Positions 29,401 through 38,255 of a stretch of 64,000 nucleotides of DNA are shown here, in pieces (the first letter of the stretch is position 1; the number at the start of each line of letters is the position of its first letter). The stretch lies in assembly GCF_023734135.1 (NCBI RefSeq), contig NZ_AP025730.1, positions 2,170,001-2,234,000 on the forward strand. The letters run 5' to 3'. The notes beneath the pieces are model-generated. The model ran no database searches, was not told the origin of the DNA, and was given only the letters and a program-made list of their open reading frames with translations. The translations under genes and the position numbers were made by a program. The stretch is from Sphaerotilus microaerophilus (GTDB taxonomy: Bacteria; Pseudomonadota; Gammaproteobacteria; Burkholderiales; Burkholderiaceae_C).

Positions 29401-30341
29401 GACGGAGCTCCGCTGCGGCTGGCGTGCCACCGAGCGGCGACACGCAGCAAGGAGTCGGTTCCGATGATCAACATCAGTGCAGCCATGAAGAGGACCATGC
29501 CGGCGAAGCCGTGCAGGAAGCCCTGCCCTGCTTCGTCGCCCAGGTGATACGTGACCAGACACAGCACGATCACCCGTATGACGTTTGCGGTGAAGCTGAT
29601 TGGCACGATCAATATCGCCAATAGGACATTGCGCAAGACCGACTCGTGCCGAATGAGGTTCATGTACAGCAGGCCGACGGCTTCCAGCGTGAAGAGCGTG
29701 TGCAGGCCGGCGCAGGCGTCAGCAACCAGGAGCTGGTACTGACCCACGTAAAGGATCACGCCTGTGCGGCTGATCGGGTAGCCGACGCTGCTCATCACGA
29801 TGTCGGCGCAATACGAAACCGCCATCTTCATCGGTTGGGTGACTGCGTCGACGATGGCGCTGGGCAACGGCACCATGAACAGCATGAAGAAGATGGGGAA
29901 CCACATCAGCTTCGGGAGCGCCGGGCCGACGAAAAGCAATTGCAGGGCCAGGACGACGAGGATGGAGGAGCCGACTTCCAGCAGCAGGATGTCCTGGGAC
30001 CTGCCGATCACGTACATCAGGAGGCCGAGGGCGAAGAGTGTCCAGCCAGGGGTTGGAGCTGGCTGGACGGGCAGCTGGCCGATCTGGGGGGCCGAACGCG
30101 CGAACAGCCAGATGACCACGGCAAAGACGATCGGGCCGTGCCCTTGGGAATCCGACACCCAGACGCCATGAAACAGGCCCCACAGCGTTGGGCCATACAA
30201 CGAGGCCAGTCCCGCAAAGGCCAGGAGCCACGACCAGCGGGGATCGGGTCCTTCAAGGGGTTGTCCACAGCCGTAGGTCGCCTCGCCTGGAGGAGGCTTT
30301 GACTCGGCATGTGCACCGGCGGTGAGGGCAGGCAGGCTCAT
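29397..30341 (-). CDS. xrtB: Exosortase B
   Basis: Multi-pass inner-membrane transpeptidase that recognises and cleaves PEP-CTERM proteins. The 314 residues contain about eight helices and the complete exosortase triad: Cys210 in VADACAGLHTLFTLEA, Arg256 in SFTANVIRVIVL and His277 in GFLHGFAGM. It heads the 14-kb minus-strand EPS operon, which matches the known linkage of XrtB with EpsD-G/EpsI EPS clusters. No clear Shine-Dalgarno is seen before the ATG. A Pro-rich N-terminal segment of about 35 residues precedes the first helix. Confidence 0.93.
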   Translation of the reverse strand: MSLPALTAGAHAESKPPPGEATYGCGQPLEGPDPRWSWLLAFAGLASLYGPTLWGLFHGVWVSDSQGHGPIVFAVVIWLFARSAPQIGQLPVQPAPTPGWTLFALGLLMYVIGRSQDILLLEVGSSILVVLALQLLFVGPALPKLMWFPIFFMLFMVPLPSAIVDAVTQPMKMAVSYCADIVMSSVGYPISRTGVILYVGQYQLLVADACAGLHTLFTLEAVGLLYMNLIRHESVLRNVLLAILIVPISFTANVIRVIVLCLVTYHLGDEAGQGFLHGFAGMVLFMAALMLIIGTDSLLRVAARWHASRSGAPS

Positions 30342-30711
30342 CGGGGCAAGGCGTTTTTGCAGAAGAAGTAGCCTAACAAGTCGCTGGAGAAGCGGGAGGT
30401 GTTTGCTGCTGTTCCGCGGACTAATGACGCGCAGGAATGCGCAACCCGGCTGCCTAGCGCCTCAAGTTGTGCGTACATGGGTCATTGGGTTGCAATGAAG
30501 AAGACCGTTGTCCGGGGACAGGCCATTTCGCAATCCGGTGTCGGTGGCTTGGCTGCCCATTCACTTCTGATTCCTCGGGGCGTGCATCGACGTTCAAACC
30601 TGCCGGAAAAATGCAATGTGGAGATGGAAAAGACAAAGGCCCGACATCGTCGGGCCTTTGTTGCACGAGCCAGACCGCAGCAATGCCGCGGTCATGGGCA
30701 CCTGATGTGAA
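30342..30711. other. Intergenic region between xrtB and the PEP-CTERM gene
   Basis: No gene is seen. It must hold the promoter of the xrtB operon and contains the terminator of the PEP-CTERM gene. I found no convincing sigma-70 or sigma-54 site on the minus strand close to xrtB. Confidence 0.6.
30634..30660 (-). terminator. Rho-independent terminator of the PEP-CTERM gene
   Basis: Perfect 12-bp stem (CAAAGGCCCGAC and its complement) with a 3-base loop, 52 bases after the PEP-CTERM stop. On the minus strand it is followed by a CTTTTCC tract. It separates this gene from xrtB. Confidence 0.8.
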
Positions 30712-31215
30712 TCAGGCGGCCTTGGAGCGGCGACGCGACAGGAAGCCGATCGCACCCAGGCCGGCCATCATCATGGCGTAGGTTTCGGGTTCTGGAACCG
30801 GGGTGGCGGTCAGGGAGCTGGTGTCCAGCGTGCCCGGATTGAAGTGCAGCGAGCCGCTATAGCCGCCCCAGCCTGCGTTCTTCAGAACGACGATGGCGTA
30901 GTGGTCGGCAGCCAAGGCGCCGCCGAATTCGAACTTGTCGAAAGTCGGACCGTTCAGGGTTTGGGTGAAGTAACCGACGAGGCCGCCCAGGTCGCTGTAG
31001 AGGGCGACGGAAGCGAGATCGTCAAAACCGGAAACAACGAGCGAAGACGCGGTGGTTGCGCCGGTCACGTTGAAGCCGAAATTGGCGCTCTCGTATCCAC
31101 TGAACCAGCCGTCGACATTCGTCGTACCAGCGTTCCATTCAGGAGCCGGAGCCGCGAAAGAAGTGATGCTGGCGAGGGCGAGGCCGGCGGCGGCCAGAGC
31201 GTTGCGAAAATTCAT
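30712..31215 (-). CDS. PEP-CTERM sorting domain protein
   Basis: Small secreted protein of 167 residues, the likely substrate of the neighbouring XrtB. It has a Sec signal peptide (ALAAAGLALASITSFAAPA) and, from about residue 140, the tripartite PEP-CTERM signal: VPEPETYAMMMAGLGAIGF, a hydrophobic helix, then the basic end SRRRSKAA. The middle is Gly/Ser/Thr and Phe rich with a beta-sandwich look and one FGGALAADHYAIVV strand pattern. GGGAG precedes the ATG by about 6 bases. It is the only PEP-CTERM gene in the window and is a transcription unit of its own. Confidence 0.9.
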   Translation of the reverse strand: MNFRNALAAAGLALASITSFAAPAPEWNAGTTNVDGWFSGYESANFGFNVTGATTASSLVVSGFDDLASVALYSDLGGLVGYFTQTLNGPTFDKFEFGGALAADHYAIVVLKNAGWGGYSGSLHFNPGTLDTSSLTATPVPEPETYAMMMAGLGAIGFLSRRRSKAA

Positions 31216-31956
31216 GAAAGTACTCCCGAGATGGCCAATGGCAGGGTTTGCGGTTGGCGGGCCATCAAAGCGCCGTTCCAAGACCATATTCTGTCGATCT
31301 TGCGAGATTCGTCGACCCCCGACCTGCGGGGTTCTGTTATTTCCCGGCCAAGAGTGAATCCCTTGGATGCGGGGTGCTGTCTGCACATCACTGGTGCTAA
31401 ACCCCCTCATGCGCGGGGGTTTGAGAGGTATTGGGTGGTCAAACGGCTCTTTTTGTTCGATTCGTCTGCACGACCTCTTGTCTGAGCTGCTTGGCGTGTG
31501 CCTTCAAGCGGTTGTAGGCCTGCGCTGTGGTCTGAGACCGGCGGAGGGCGTCGTTGCCTGAAGGGGATCACCGGGTTGCTCGGAGAGCAGACCGCCAACA
31601 ACAGGATAGGACTGGGCCGGCGAATCACCTGTCGAAGGGCGCCAATGGGGTTCGGTGCCCGCGTGCTCAAGCATGAATCCCACGGCCTGCACTCCAGGCT
31701 TTGGTGGATGTCTTGCCCGTTGTTCTTTTTTTGAACCTGACCGACGCTCGGCTGAGAATGCTGCCAACCGTCCATGCCCTCGTGCGGCTCCATCGTGGGC
31801 TTGCGGCAGTGGTGCGCGCCACCCTGAACGCGGGGTGAAGCCCCCCCAAGTGGGTCGATACGATCCTGACTCGCGAGGCTTGGCTGCGCCGTGTTGTCTG
31901 AAGCGGATGCTGGGTTCGAGGCTCCCTGACAAGGATCTGCGGGCGTTTCCGTCCAA
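31216..31956. other. Non-coding gap between the PEP-CTERM gene and the ELW/RTX gene
   Basis: Open frames here look like shadows. A perfect 8-bp inverted repeat (AAACCCCC / GGGGGTTT) at 31399-31422 could be a terminator or operator. On the minus strand a frame ending at 31439-31441 reads as a plausible charged helix (YNRLKAHAKQLRQEV) but is closed by a stop about 43 codons upstream with no start, so it may be a gene relic. Nothing else is recognised. Confidence 0.5.
31249..31264 (-). promoter_or_regulatory. Weak candidate sigma-54 promoter of the PEP-CTERM gene
   Basis: On the minus strand TGGCCCGCCAACCGCA has GG and GC 10 bases apart and a good -24 box, but the -12 box reads CCGC and not TTGC. 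It would give a leader of about 23 bases. PEP-CTERM genes in some exosortase systems are controlled through PrsK/PrsR and sigma-54, hence the note. Confidence 0.22.
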
Positions 31957-34900
31957 ATGACTATATCTGCCATGACCACCATCACCCCTGTCGCCGCGCT
32001 CCTGGTTCAGCGCCAACTGTTTGTCGCTCAGGACGCCTCAGGCCTGTCTGCGCTTTGGGTGACCGATGCGAGGACGACGTTGACCGAGCGGTTGCTGGAG
32101 GATATCTATATTGAGCAGATGGTCCCGCTCGCCAGCGGACTGACGCTGTTGTGTGGATTTTCCACGGCGGTCGGCAGCGAGATCTGGGTGACCGATGGAA
32201 CTCGAACGGGAACCCAGTTGCTCGCGGACATACTGCCGGGAACAGCATCGTCTGCCCCTTCTGAATTGACGGTCCTGCCGGGAGGTAGGGTCGTTTTTGT
32301 GGCGCTGGGTTCCCAAGGCAGGGAATTGTGGGTCACCGACGGGACTCCTGCCGGAACCAAACTGGTCAAGGATATTGTTCCGGGTATTTCCAGTGCCAAT
32401 CCGGAGGGGCTTACCCTGCTGGAGGGCGGGAATATACTGCTGAGTGCCATCGACAAGACCGACGGTGCCGAGCCATGGATCACCGATGGCACTGCCGAGG
32501 GGACTTATCAGGCCGGTGATGTGTTTGATGGCCGTACCAGTTCATGGCCGCGCGACTTCCATGCCATCGAAGGCGGCAGGGCGTTGTTTGCTGCCCTGGG
32601 TGACGGGATCAGCCTGGAACTGTGGGTGACGGATGGAACGCCCGGAGGTACGAGGCTGGTCAAGGATATCCAACTTGGCGCTGGGCCATCATCGCCCTCC
32701 AAGTTTGTGGCACTGGGCGATGGTCGGCACGTTTTCGTTGCCAACGACGGATCCATCGGTGGTGAGCTGTGGATCACGGATGGCACCGAGGCAGGCACTG
32801 CGCTTATGAAGGACATTTTCCCAGGAACCGGCTCATCGCGATTTGCGAACCCCTACTTGCTGAGTGAGGGCCGCTTGCTGTTCACGGCCACCGATGGAGT
32901 GGCTGGGCATGAACTGTGGATCACTGACGGCAGTCCGGGCGGGACGTATCTGCTGGCCGACATCAGGCCCGGCGGCTCGACCAGCAGCAGTGACGTCTGG
33001 GGCTACGCGTCGCTGTCCGATGGTCGCGTGGTGTTCCAGGCCAATGACGGCACCCACGGGGCCGAGCTCTGGGTGACCGATGGGACGGCGGCAGGCACCC
33101 GGATGCTGATGGACATCGACCCGGGCACCAGCGGATCGGCGCCTGGGCAGTTCGTTCGCCTCGGTGATGGCCGGCTGTTGTTCTCGGCCGGTGACGCAGA
33201 ACATGGCTTCGAGCTGTGGGTGACCGATGGGACTGAAGCGGGTACCCGGATGCTCCAGGATGTGCGTCCGGGCAACGCGGACTCCAATCCTGGGGAGTTC
33301 CACGCGATGTCCGATGGGCGGATCCTCTTCACTGCGGACGATGGTGTTCACGGCGCCGAGTTGTGGGTGACGGATGGAACGACTGCCGGGACCCGGCTGT
33401 ATCGGGACATGAATGTGGCCACGCTCGGCTCGCACCCGGAGGGCTTCGTGCCACTCGGGGCCGGACGGGTTCTTTTTGTTGCCGATGACGGTGTCCACGG
33501 ACAAGAGCTGTGGGTCAGTGACGGAACGCCCGCTGGAACCCTGCTGCTGGTCGATCTTGCCGTTGGTGGCATTGATTCTGCGCCGGGCGGTTTTTTCAAG
33601 ATGGACGATGGCCGCTGGCTCTTTTCGGCCCTGGACGGCGTGGCCGGGCCCCAGCTCTGGGTGACAGACGGAACCCGTGCCGGTACGTCGGCCTTGACCC
33701 AGGGGACGGGCGAAGAGGGGGGTTTGCGCCCGAGCGGGTTCTTCTCGCTTGGTGACGGGCGGGTGCTTTTCTGCGCAGAGGATCCGGGCCACGGCGGGGA
33801 GCTCTGGGTTACCGACGGAACCACCGCTGGGACCTCGCTCGTCAGCGACATCAATGGCGGTGCCGATTCCTCCTGGGCCTCCCAGTTTGTCCAGCTGCGC
33901 CCCGGCCAGGCTGTCTTTGCGGCCTACGATGGACTGACCGGCCAGGAGTTGTGGTTCACGGATGGAACAGCAGGTGGAACCTGGCAGCTGGCCGACATCC
34001 AGGGCGGTGAGCTGGACGGCGCGCCAGCGGGTTTCATCAAGGTGCGTGACGGGCTCGTGCTGTTCACCGCCGAGGATGTGGAACATGGCCGCGAGTTGTG
34101 GGCAACGGACGGAACCGCGGCCGGGACTGTGCTGTTGAAGGACATCGAAACCGGGGATGCGAGTGCCTACCCGGACAACCTGTTCGCCCTGGGCAATGGC
34201 GAGGTCCTGTTCCGAGCCTTCGATTCAGCGAACGGCTGGGAGCTGTGGGCCACGGATGGCACCGGCGTTGGCACCCGGCTGCTGTCCGATCTGGCGGTCG
34301 GCGTCGGGTCCTCCTTTCCATCCGCTTTCACGCGCCTCGCAGATGGGTGGGCCGTGTTCACGGCCAATGACGAGGTGTCCGGCAATGAGGTCTGGGTCAC
34401 CGACGGAACTGCGGCGGGCACGCGCCAGCTGATGGACCTTCGCGCTGGTGCCGACGGTTCCTGGGCGGGGGACGTCACGCCAATCGGGGGGGGAAGGTTT
34501 CTCTTTACCGCCGACGACGGTACACACGGCAATGAACTGTGGGTATCGGACGGCACGAGTGGTGGAACCGCCATGCTGGCCGACCTCCACGTGGGCAGCG
34601 GCTCGTCCTGGGCCAGTTCGCTGACGGTGTTGGCCAGTGGGTTGGTGCTGTTCACCGCCTACGATGCACAGCATGGCACGGAGCTCTGGGTAACCGACGG
34701 CACGCCCGGTGGCACCACCCTCCTTGCGGACGTCGAGGCCGGCGATGCGAGTTCGGCTCCCGCCTCCATCACGGCGCTGGGCGATGGGCGGGCCGTGTTT
34801 GTCGCGTCTGACGCCACCCACGGTGCCGAGCTGTGGATCACGGATGGCAGCCCCGCCGGAACGCAGCGCGTTGCGGACATCAACGCGCTGGGCCTGGGGT

Positions 34901-36927
34901 CTTCGCCGGGCATGCTCACCAACATCCTGGTGGCGGTGACCAACGAGTCGCCTGAAGGCGCCGACGGCCAAGTCGTTCTGGACGAGGATGTGCCACGGGC
35001 GTTTACGGCGGTTGACTTCGGGTTTTCGGATCCCGATGCTGACGATCAGCTGCAGTCCGTCCTGCTGGAAACGCTCCCCACGCACGGCGTTGTACTGCTC
35101 GACGCGGTGCCGGTGCAGGCGGGCCAGCGCGTCGCAGCCGACGCCATCGATGCAGGGCGCCTGACCTATCGGCCTGCCGAGAACATGCATGGGCTGGCAC
35201 TGGACACGATGGCCTTCCGTGTTTCCGACGGGTTGTCCGACGCCGTCCTCAGCACCACGCTGACCTTCGATGTCACGCCGGTTCGGGACGACTTGGTGCT
35301 TGTTGGTGGCAACGGCGCCGATGTGCTGGCGGGAGACGCCATCGACGCTGGCAGCCATGACCGACTCAGTGGCGAAGGGGGCAATGACACGCTCCTGGGG
35401 GCGGCGGGTCCAGATACATTGAACGGAGGGTCTGGTGCGGATTCGCTGGAAGGCGGGGAGGGCGATGACTTCCTGGACGGCGGGGCTGACGTCGACGTGA
35501 TGCGAGGCCACAGTGGGGACGACGTGTATCGGGTCGATGCCGCGGCGGATGTCGTCACTGAGTTGGCGGCGGCAGGTCGGGACCGCGTCGAATCCAGCGT
35601 CACCTGGTCACTGGGCGGCAACCTCGAAGACCTGACACTGATCGGCAGCGCGGCGATCAACGGCAGTGGCAATGCCCTGGGCAACCTGCTGGTGGGCAAT
35701 GGCGCCGCCAACGTCCTCAATGGCGCGGCGGGGGCTGACACGCTTCTGGGTGGCGCTGGAAACGACACCTATGTGGTCGACCATGTGGCTGACATCGTCG
35801 TCGAGAACAGCGCTGAGGGCACCGACCTCGTCCAGTCGGCCGTCGGCTACGTCCTGGGCGCCAACGTCGAGAGACTGACCCTGTCCGGTAGCGCCGCGAT
35901 CGACGGCGCCGGCAATGAGTTGGCCAACGTGCTGACCGGCAACGGTGCCGGCAACTGCTTGTCCGGCGGGGTTGGCAATGACAGCCTCAACGGCGGTGCG
36001 GGCACCGACACCCTGGTCGGCGGCCTGGGCGACGACACCTACACCGTCGACAACGTCGCCGATCAGGTGCAGGAGATCGCGGGGGAGGGTAATGACTTGG
36101 TCCAGGCGTCGCTGCACTGGACGTTGTCCGCAGACGTTGAAAGGCTCACGCTGACAGGCAGTGCGGCACTGCAGGGCATCGGCAATGCCCTGTCCAACCT
36201 ACTCACGGGCAACACCGGGGCCAACATCCTCACGGGTGGCGAGGGCCATGACAGCCTGAATGGCGGCAGTGGCGCAGATACCTTGCAGGGGGGCGCGGGC
36301 AACGATGTCTACACCGTCGACAACGTGGGTGACGTGGTCATCGAACTGACCGGTGAAGGTGATGACCTGGTCCAGGCCTCGGTCAACTGGACCCTGGCCG
36401 GGGGCAGCGCGCGGCTGCTGCTGACGGGCAGCACCGCGCTGACAGGTGCTGGCAATGAACTCGACAACCTGTTGACTGGCAATGCAGCGGCCAACCGGCT
36501 CCTGGGTGTGTCGGGGCACGATACGCTGGACGGTGCCGCGGGCATCGACACCCTGCTGGGAGGCCAGGGCAACGATGTCTACGTCGTGGACAACGCTGCG
36601 GACCAGACCGTCGAGTCGGCAGGCGAGGGGGTTGACACCGTGCAGGCCAAAGTCACCTGGACGCTGGCTGAGCAGGTCGAGAACCTGGTGTTGCTGGGCA
36701 GCAGCAACCTGTCCGGGACCGGCAATGGGCTCGCCAATGTCTTGACCGGCAACGGTGGGGCCAACACGCTCCTTGGGTCCGGGGGGCTCGACACCCTGGT
36801 GGGCGGTAGCGGCAATGACACTTACGTCATCGAGGATGTCGGCGACGTGGTTGTCGAGGCGGTCGGGGCAGGAACCGACCTGGCCAAGTCCTGGGTCAGT
36901 CACGCCCTGGCCGACAACGTCGAGTGA
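31957..36927 (+). CDS. ELWxxDGT-repeat/RTX surface protein, truncated by IS3
   Basis: A 1656-residue fragment of a giant, probably type I-secreted protein. Residues about 15-985 hold roughly 20 repeats of about 48 residues centred on ELWVTDGTxxGT. A cadherin-like domain follows (from DEDVPRAFTAVDFGFSD, near 1006), then from about 1115 RTX calcium-binding nonapeptides (GGSGADSLEGGEGDDFLDGG) alternating with five degenerate 90-residue units. There is no N-terminal signal peptide, as expected for type I export. The gene stops in mid-repeat at LADNVE: the TGA stop is the first three bases of the inserted IS3 element. The C-terminal secretion signal is therefore lost and the product is probably not exported. 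The Shine-Dalgarno is poor; a second ATG lies five codons downstream. Confidence 0.85.
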   Translation: MTISAMTTITPVAALLVQRQLFVAQDASGLSALWVTDARTTLTERLLEDIYIEQMVPLASGLTLLCGFSTAVGSEIWVTDGTRTGTQLLADILPGTASSAPSELTVLPGGRVVFVALGSQGRELWVTDGTPAGTKLVKDIVPGISSANPEGLTLLEGGNILLSAIDKTDGAEPWITDGTAEGTYQAGDVFDGRTSSWPRDFHAIEGGRALFAALGDGISLELWVTDGTPGGTRLVKDIQLGAGPSSPSKFVALGDGRHVFVANDGSIGGELWITDGTEAGTALMKDIFPGTGSSRFANPYLLSEGRLLFTATDGVAGHELWITDGSPGGTYLLADIRPGGSTSSSDVWGYASLSDGRVVFQANDGTHGAELWVTDGTAAGTRMLMDIDPGTSGSAPGQFVRLGDGRLLFSAGDAEHGFELWVTDGTEAGTRMLQDVRPGNADSNPGEFHAMSDGRILFTADDGVHGAELWVTDGTTAGTRLYRDMNVATLGSHPEGFVPLGAGRVLFVADDGVHGQELWVSDGTPAGTLLLVDLAVGGIDSAPGGFFKMDDGRWLFSALDGVAGPQLWVTDGTRAGTSALTQGTGEEGGLRPSGFFSLGDGRVLFCAEDPGHGGELWVTDGTTAGTSLVSDINGGADSSWASQFVQLRPGQAVFAAYDGLTGQELWFTDGTAGGTWQLADIQGGELDGAPAGFIKVRDGLVLFTAEDVEHGRELWATDGTAAGTVLLKDIETGDASAYPDNLFALGNGEVLFRAFDSANGWELWATDGTGVGTRLLSDLAVGVGSSFPSAFTRLADGWAVFTANDEVSGNEVWVTDGTAAGTRQLMDLRAGADGSWAGDVTPIGGGRFLFTADDGTHGNELWVSDGTSGGTAMLADLHVGSGSSWASSLTVLASGLVLFTAYDAQHGTELWVTDGTPGGTTLLADVEAGDASSAPASITALGDGRAVFVASDATHGAELWITDGSPAGTQRVADINALGLGSSPGMLTNILVAVTNESPEGADGQVVLDEDVPRAFTAVDFGFSDPDADDQLQSVLLETLPTHGVVLLDAVPVQAGQRVAADAIDAGRLTYRPAENMHGLALDTMAFRVSDGLSDAVLSTTLTFDVTPVRDDLVLVGGNGADVLAGDAIDAGSHDRLSGEGGNDTLLGAAGPDTLNGGSGADSLEGGEGDDFLDGGADVDVMRGHSGDDVYRVDAAADVVTELAAAGRDRVESSVTWSLGGNLEDLTLIGSAAINGSGNALGNLLVGNGAANVLNGAAGADTLLGGAGNDTYVVDHVADIVVENSAEGTDLVQSAVGYVLGANVERLTLSGSAAIDGAGNELANVLTGNGAGNCLSGGVGNDSLNGGAGTDTLVGGLGDDTYTVDNVADQVQEIAGEGNDLVQASLHWTLSADVERLTLTGSAALQGIGNALSNLLTGNTGANILTGGEGHDSLNGGSGADTLQGGAGNDVYTVDNVGDVVIELTGEGDDLVQASVNWTLAGGSARLLLTGSTALTGAGNELDNLLTGNAAANRLLGVSGHDTLDGAAGIDTLLGGQGNDVYVVDNAADQTVESAGEGVDTVQAKVTWTLAEQVENLVLLGSSNLSGTGNGLANVLTGNGGANTLLGSGGLDTLVGGSGNDTYVIEDVGDVVVEAVGAGTDLAKSWVSHALADNVE

Positions 36928-36990
36928 GCTGCCTGCCGTCTTTCGTCTTCCAAGGGTCGATGGTTAGCATCGAGACCTGAAGGAAGCGAA

Positions 36991-37281
36991 GTGAAGAAGA
37001 TCCCGAAGCAGGAATACACGGCCGAGTTCAAGGAGCAGGCCGTCAAGCACGCGCAGGCGGTGGGCATCGTGGTGGCCGCCAAGGAACTGGGGCTGGTCGA
37101 GCAGACGCTGCGCAACTGGGTGAAGGCGTCGGTAGCTGGCAAGCTGACGGCGCCCGGTTCGAGGCCGGTGACGCCCGAGCAGATGGAGCTGTCCAGGCTG
37201 CGCGCCGAGAACGCGCGGCTGAAGATGCACGTCGACATCCTAAAAAAAGCGACGGCGTACTTTGCGAAGGATGCGCTGTGA
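36991..37281 (+). CDS. IS3 transposase OrfA (HTH)
   Basis: DNA-binding subunit of 96 residues with an IS3-type helix-turn-helix (EFKEQAVKHAQAVGIVVAAK, then ELGLVEQTLRNWVKA) and a C-terminal leucine-zipper-like helix (LSRLRAENARLKMHVDILKK). The stop overlaps the orfB GTG. An A7 run at codons 84-86 lets ribosomes slip into the orfB frame to make OrfAB. Confidence 0.93.
   Translation: MKKIPKQEYTAEFKEQAVKHAQAVGIVVAAKELGLVEQTLRNWVKASVAGKLTAPGSRPVTPEQMELSRLRAENARLKMHVDILKKATAYFAKDAL
37242..37248 (+). promoter_or_regulatory. A7 slippery site for -1 frameshift (OrfAB)
   Basis: Seven A residues read as A-AAA-AAA in the orfA frame. The orfB frame is -1 relative to orfA and is open from here through the GTG at 37278, the standard arrangement for IS3 OrfAB fusion. 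The same run occurs in copy 2 as T7 at 49770-49776. Confidence 0.8.
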
Positions 37282-38171
37282 AGTACGCCTGGATCGACGC
37301 GCAGCGCCGCGATTACCCTCTGCCCGACATGTGCGAGGTGCTGGCTGTCAGCGTCAGCGGCTACCGCGCCTGGCGTCGTGGCGGCAAGCCCGACCGCACG
37401 CGCTTGACGGACCCGCAGGCCGTGGCCCTGATCAAGAGCATCCACGCCGAAGTGAAGGCCGCCTATGGCTCGCGGCGCATGCACCGCGAGCTGCAGGAAC
37501 GCGGTCATCGGATCGGCCTGCGTCGTGTGGAGCGGCTGATGCGAGAGCACGGCATCCGGGCACGGCACAAGCGGCGCTACAAGGCGACGACGGACTCCAA
37601 GCATTCGCTGCCGATCGCCGAGAACCTGCTGGCGCGCAACTTCACGCCCGAGGCGCCGAACCGGGTTTGGACGGGCGATATCACGTACATCCAGACAGGC
37701 GAGGGCTGGCTGTACCTGGCCATCGTGCTGGACCTTTTCAACCGAGAAATCATCGGCTGGTCGATCAAGCCGCGCATGACCGCCGACATCGTCACCGACG
37801 CGCTGACGATGGCCTGGTTCCGGCGCAAGCCAGGCGACGGGGTGATCTTCCACAGCGACCGCGGCAGTCAGTACGCCAGCCATGCGATGAAGACCCAGCT
37901 CACCGAGTACAGCATGACCGCCTCGATGAGCCGCAAAGGGAACTGCTGGGACAACGCTCCGACCGAGAGCTTCTTCAACAGCTTGAAGAACGAGCGGGTG
38001 CACGGCACGACCTACGCAACGAGAGCCGACGCGCAGGCCGACCTGTTCGAGTACATCGAGGTGTTCTACAACCGGAGTCGCCGCCACTCCACGCTGGGCT
38101 ACAACTCGCCGGTTCGGTTCCTCGAGAACTGGATCAGCAAGCATGCTGCTCAGCACTCCATGGCAGCATAG
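37278..38171 (+). CDS. IS3 transposase OrfB (DDE integrase)
   Basis: Catalytic part of 297 residues. It has an HTH_21 region (KSIHAEVKAAYGSRRMHREL) followed by the rve core with the DDE triad: Asp in VWTGDITYIQ, Asp in FHSDRGSQYAS and Glu in WDNAPTESFFNSLKNE. The product is probably made mainly as OrfAB through frameshifting. The sequence matches copy 2 along its full length. Confidence 0.95.
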   Translation: MKYAWIDAQRRDYPLPDMCEVLAVSVSGYRAWRRGGKPDRTRLTDPQAVALIKSIHAEVKAAYGSRRMHRELQERGHRIGLRRVERLMREHGIRARHKRRYKATTDSKHSLPIAENLLARNFTPEAPNRVWTGDITYIQTGEGWLYLAIVLDLFNREIIGWSIKPRMTADIVTDALTMAWFRRKPGDGVIFHSDRGSQYASHAMKTQLTEYSMTASMSRKGNCWDNAPTESFFNSLKNERVHGTTYATRADAQADLFEYIEVFYNRSRRHSTLGYNSPVRFLENWISKHAAQHSMAA

Positions 38172-38255
38172 GAACGGCCCGCTAGAAGACGAATTTCGAC
38201 GGGCACCTCAGGTTCCCATTTGGGCGACACCTTACAGGTCGGGCGATGTCGCACT

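Larger units (their letters stand above)
36925..38210 (+). mobile_element. IS3-family insertion sequence, copy 1 (intact, 1286 bp)
   Basis: The ends are imperfect inverted repeats: the left begins TGAGCTGCCTGCCGTC and the right, read inward, TGAGGTGCCCGTCGAA; both reach a shared TTCGTCTTC. It carries overlapping orfA and orfB. I find no target duplication (left flank GTCGAG, right flank GGTTCC), which suggests rearrangement after insertion. A second copy of the same length lies inverted at 47722-50093. Confidence 0.92.

Noticed and set aside
30480..30500. Sigma-54-like GG-N10-GC with TTGCA on the plus strand
   Set aside because: It points to no gene on that strand and the -24 box is poor.
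34225..35511. 428-codon minus-strand frame inside the ELW/RTX gene
   Set aside because: The repeats force repeated antisense peptides; no independent start signal or domain.
37262..38185. Third frame through IS3 orfB as a separate gene
   Set aside because: Arg/Ala/Gln-rich shadow frame; orfB carries the DDE motifs.
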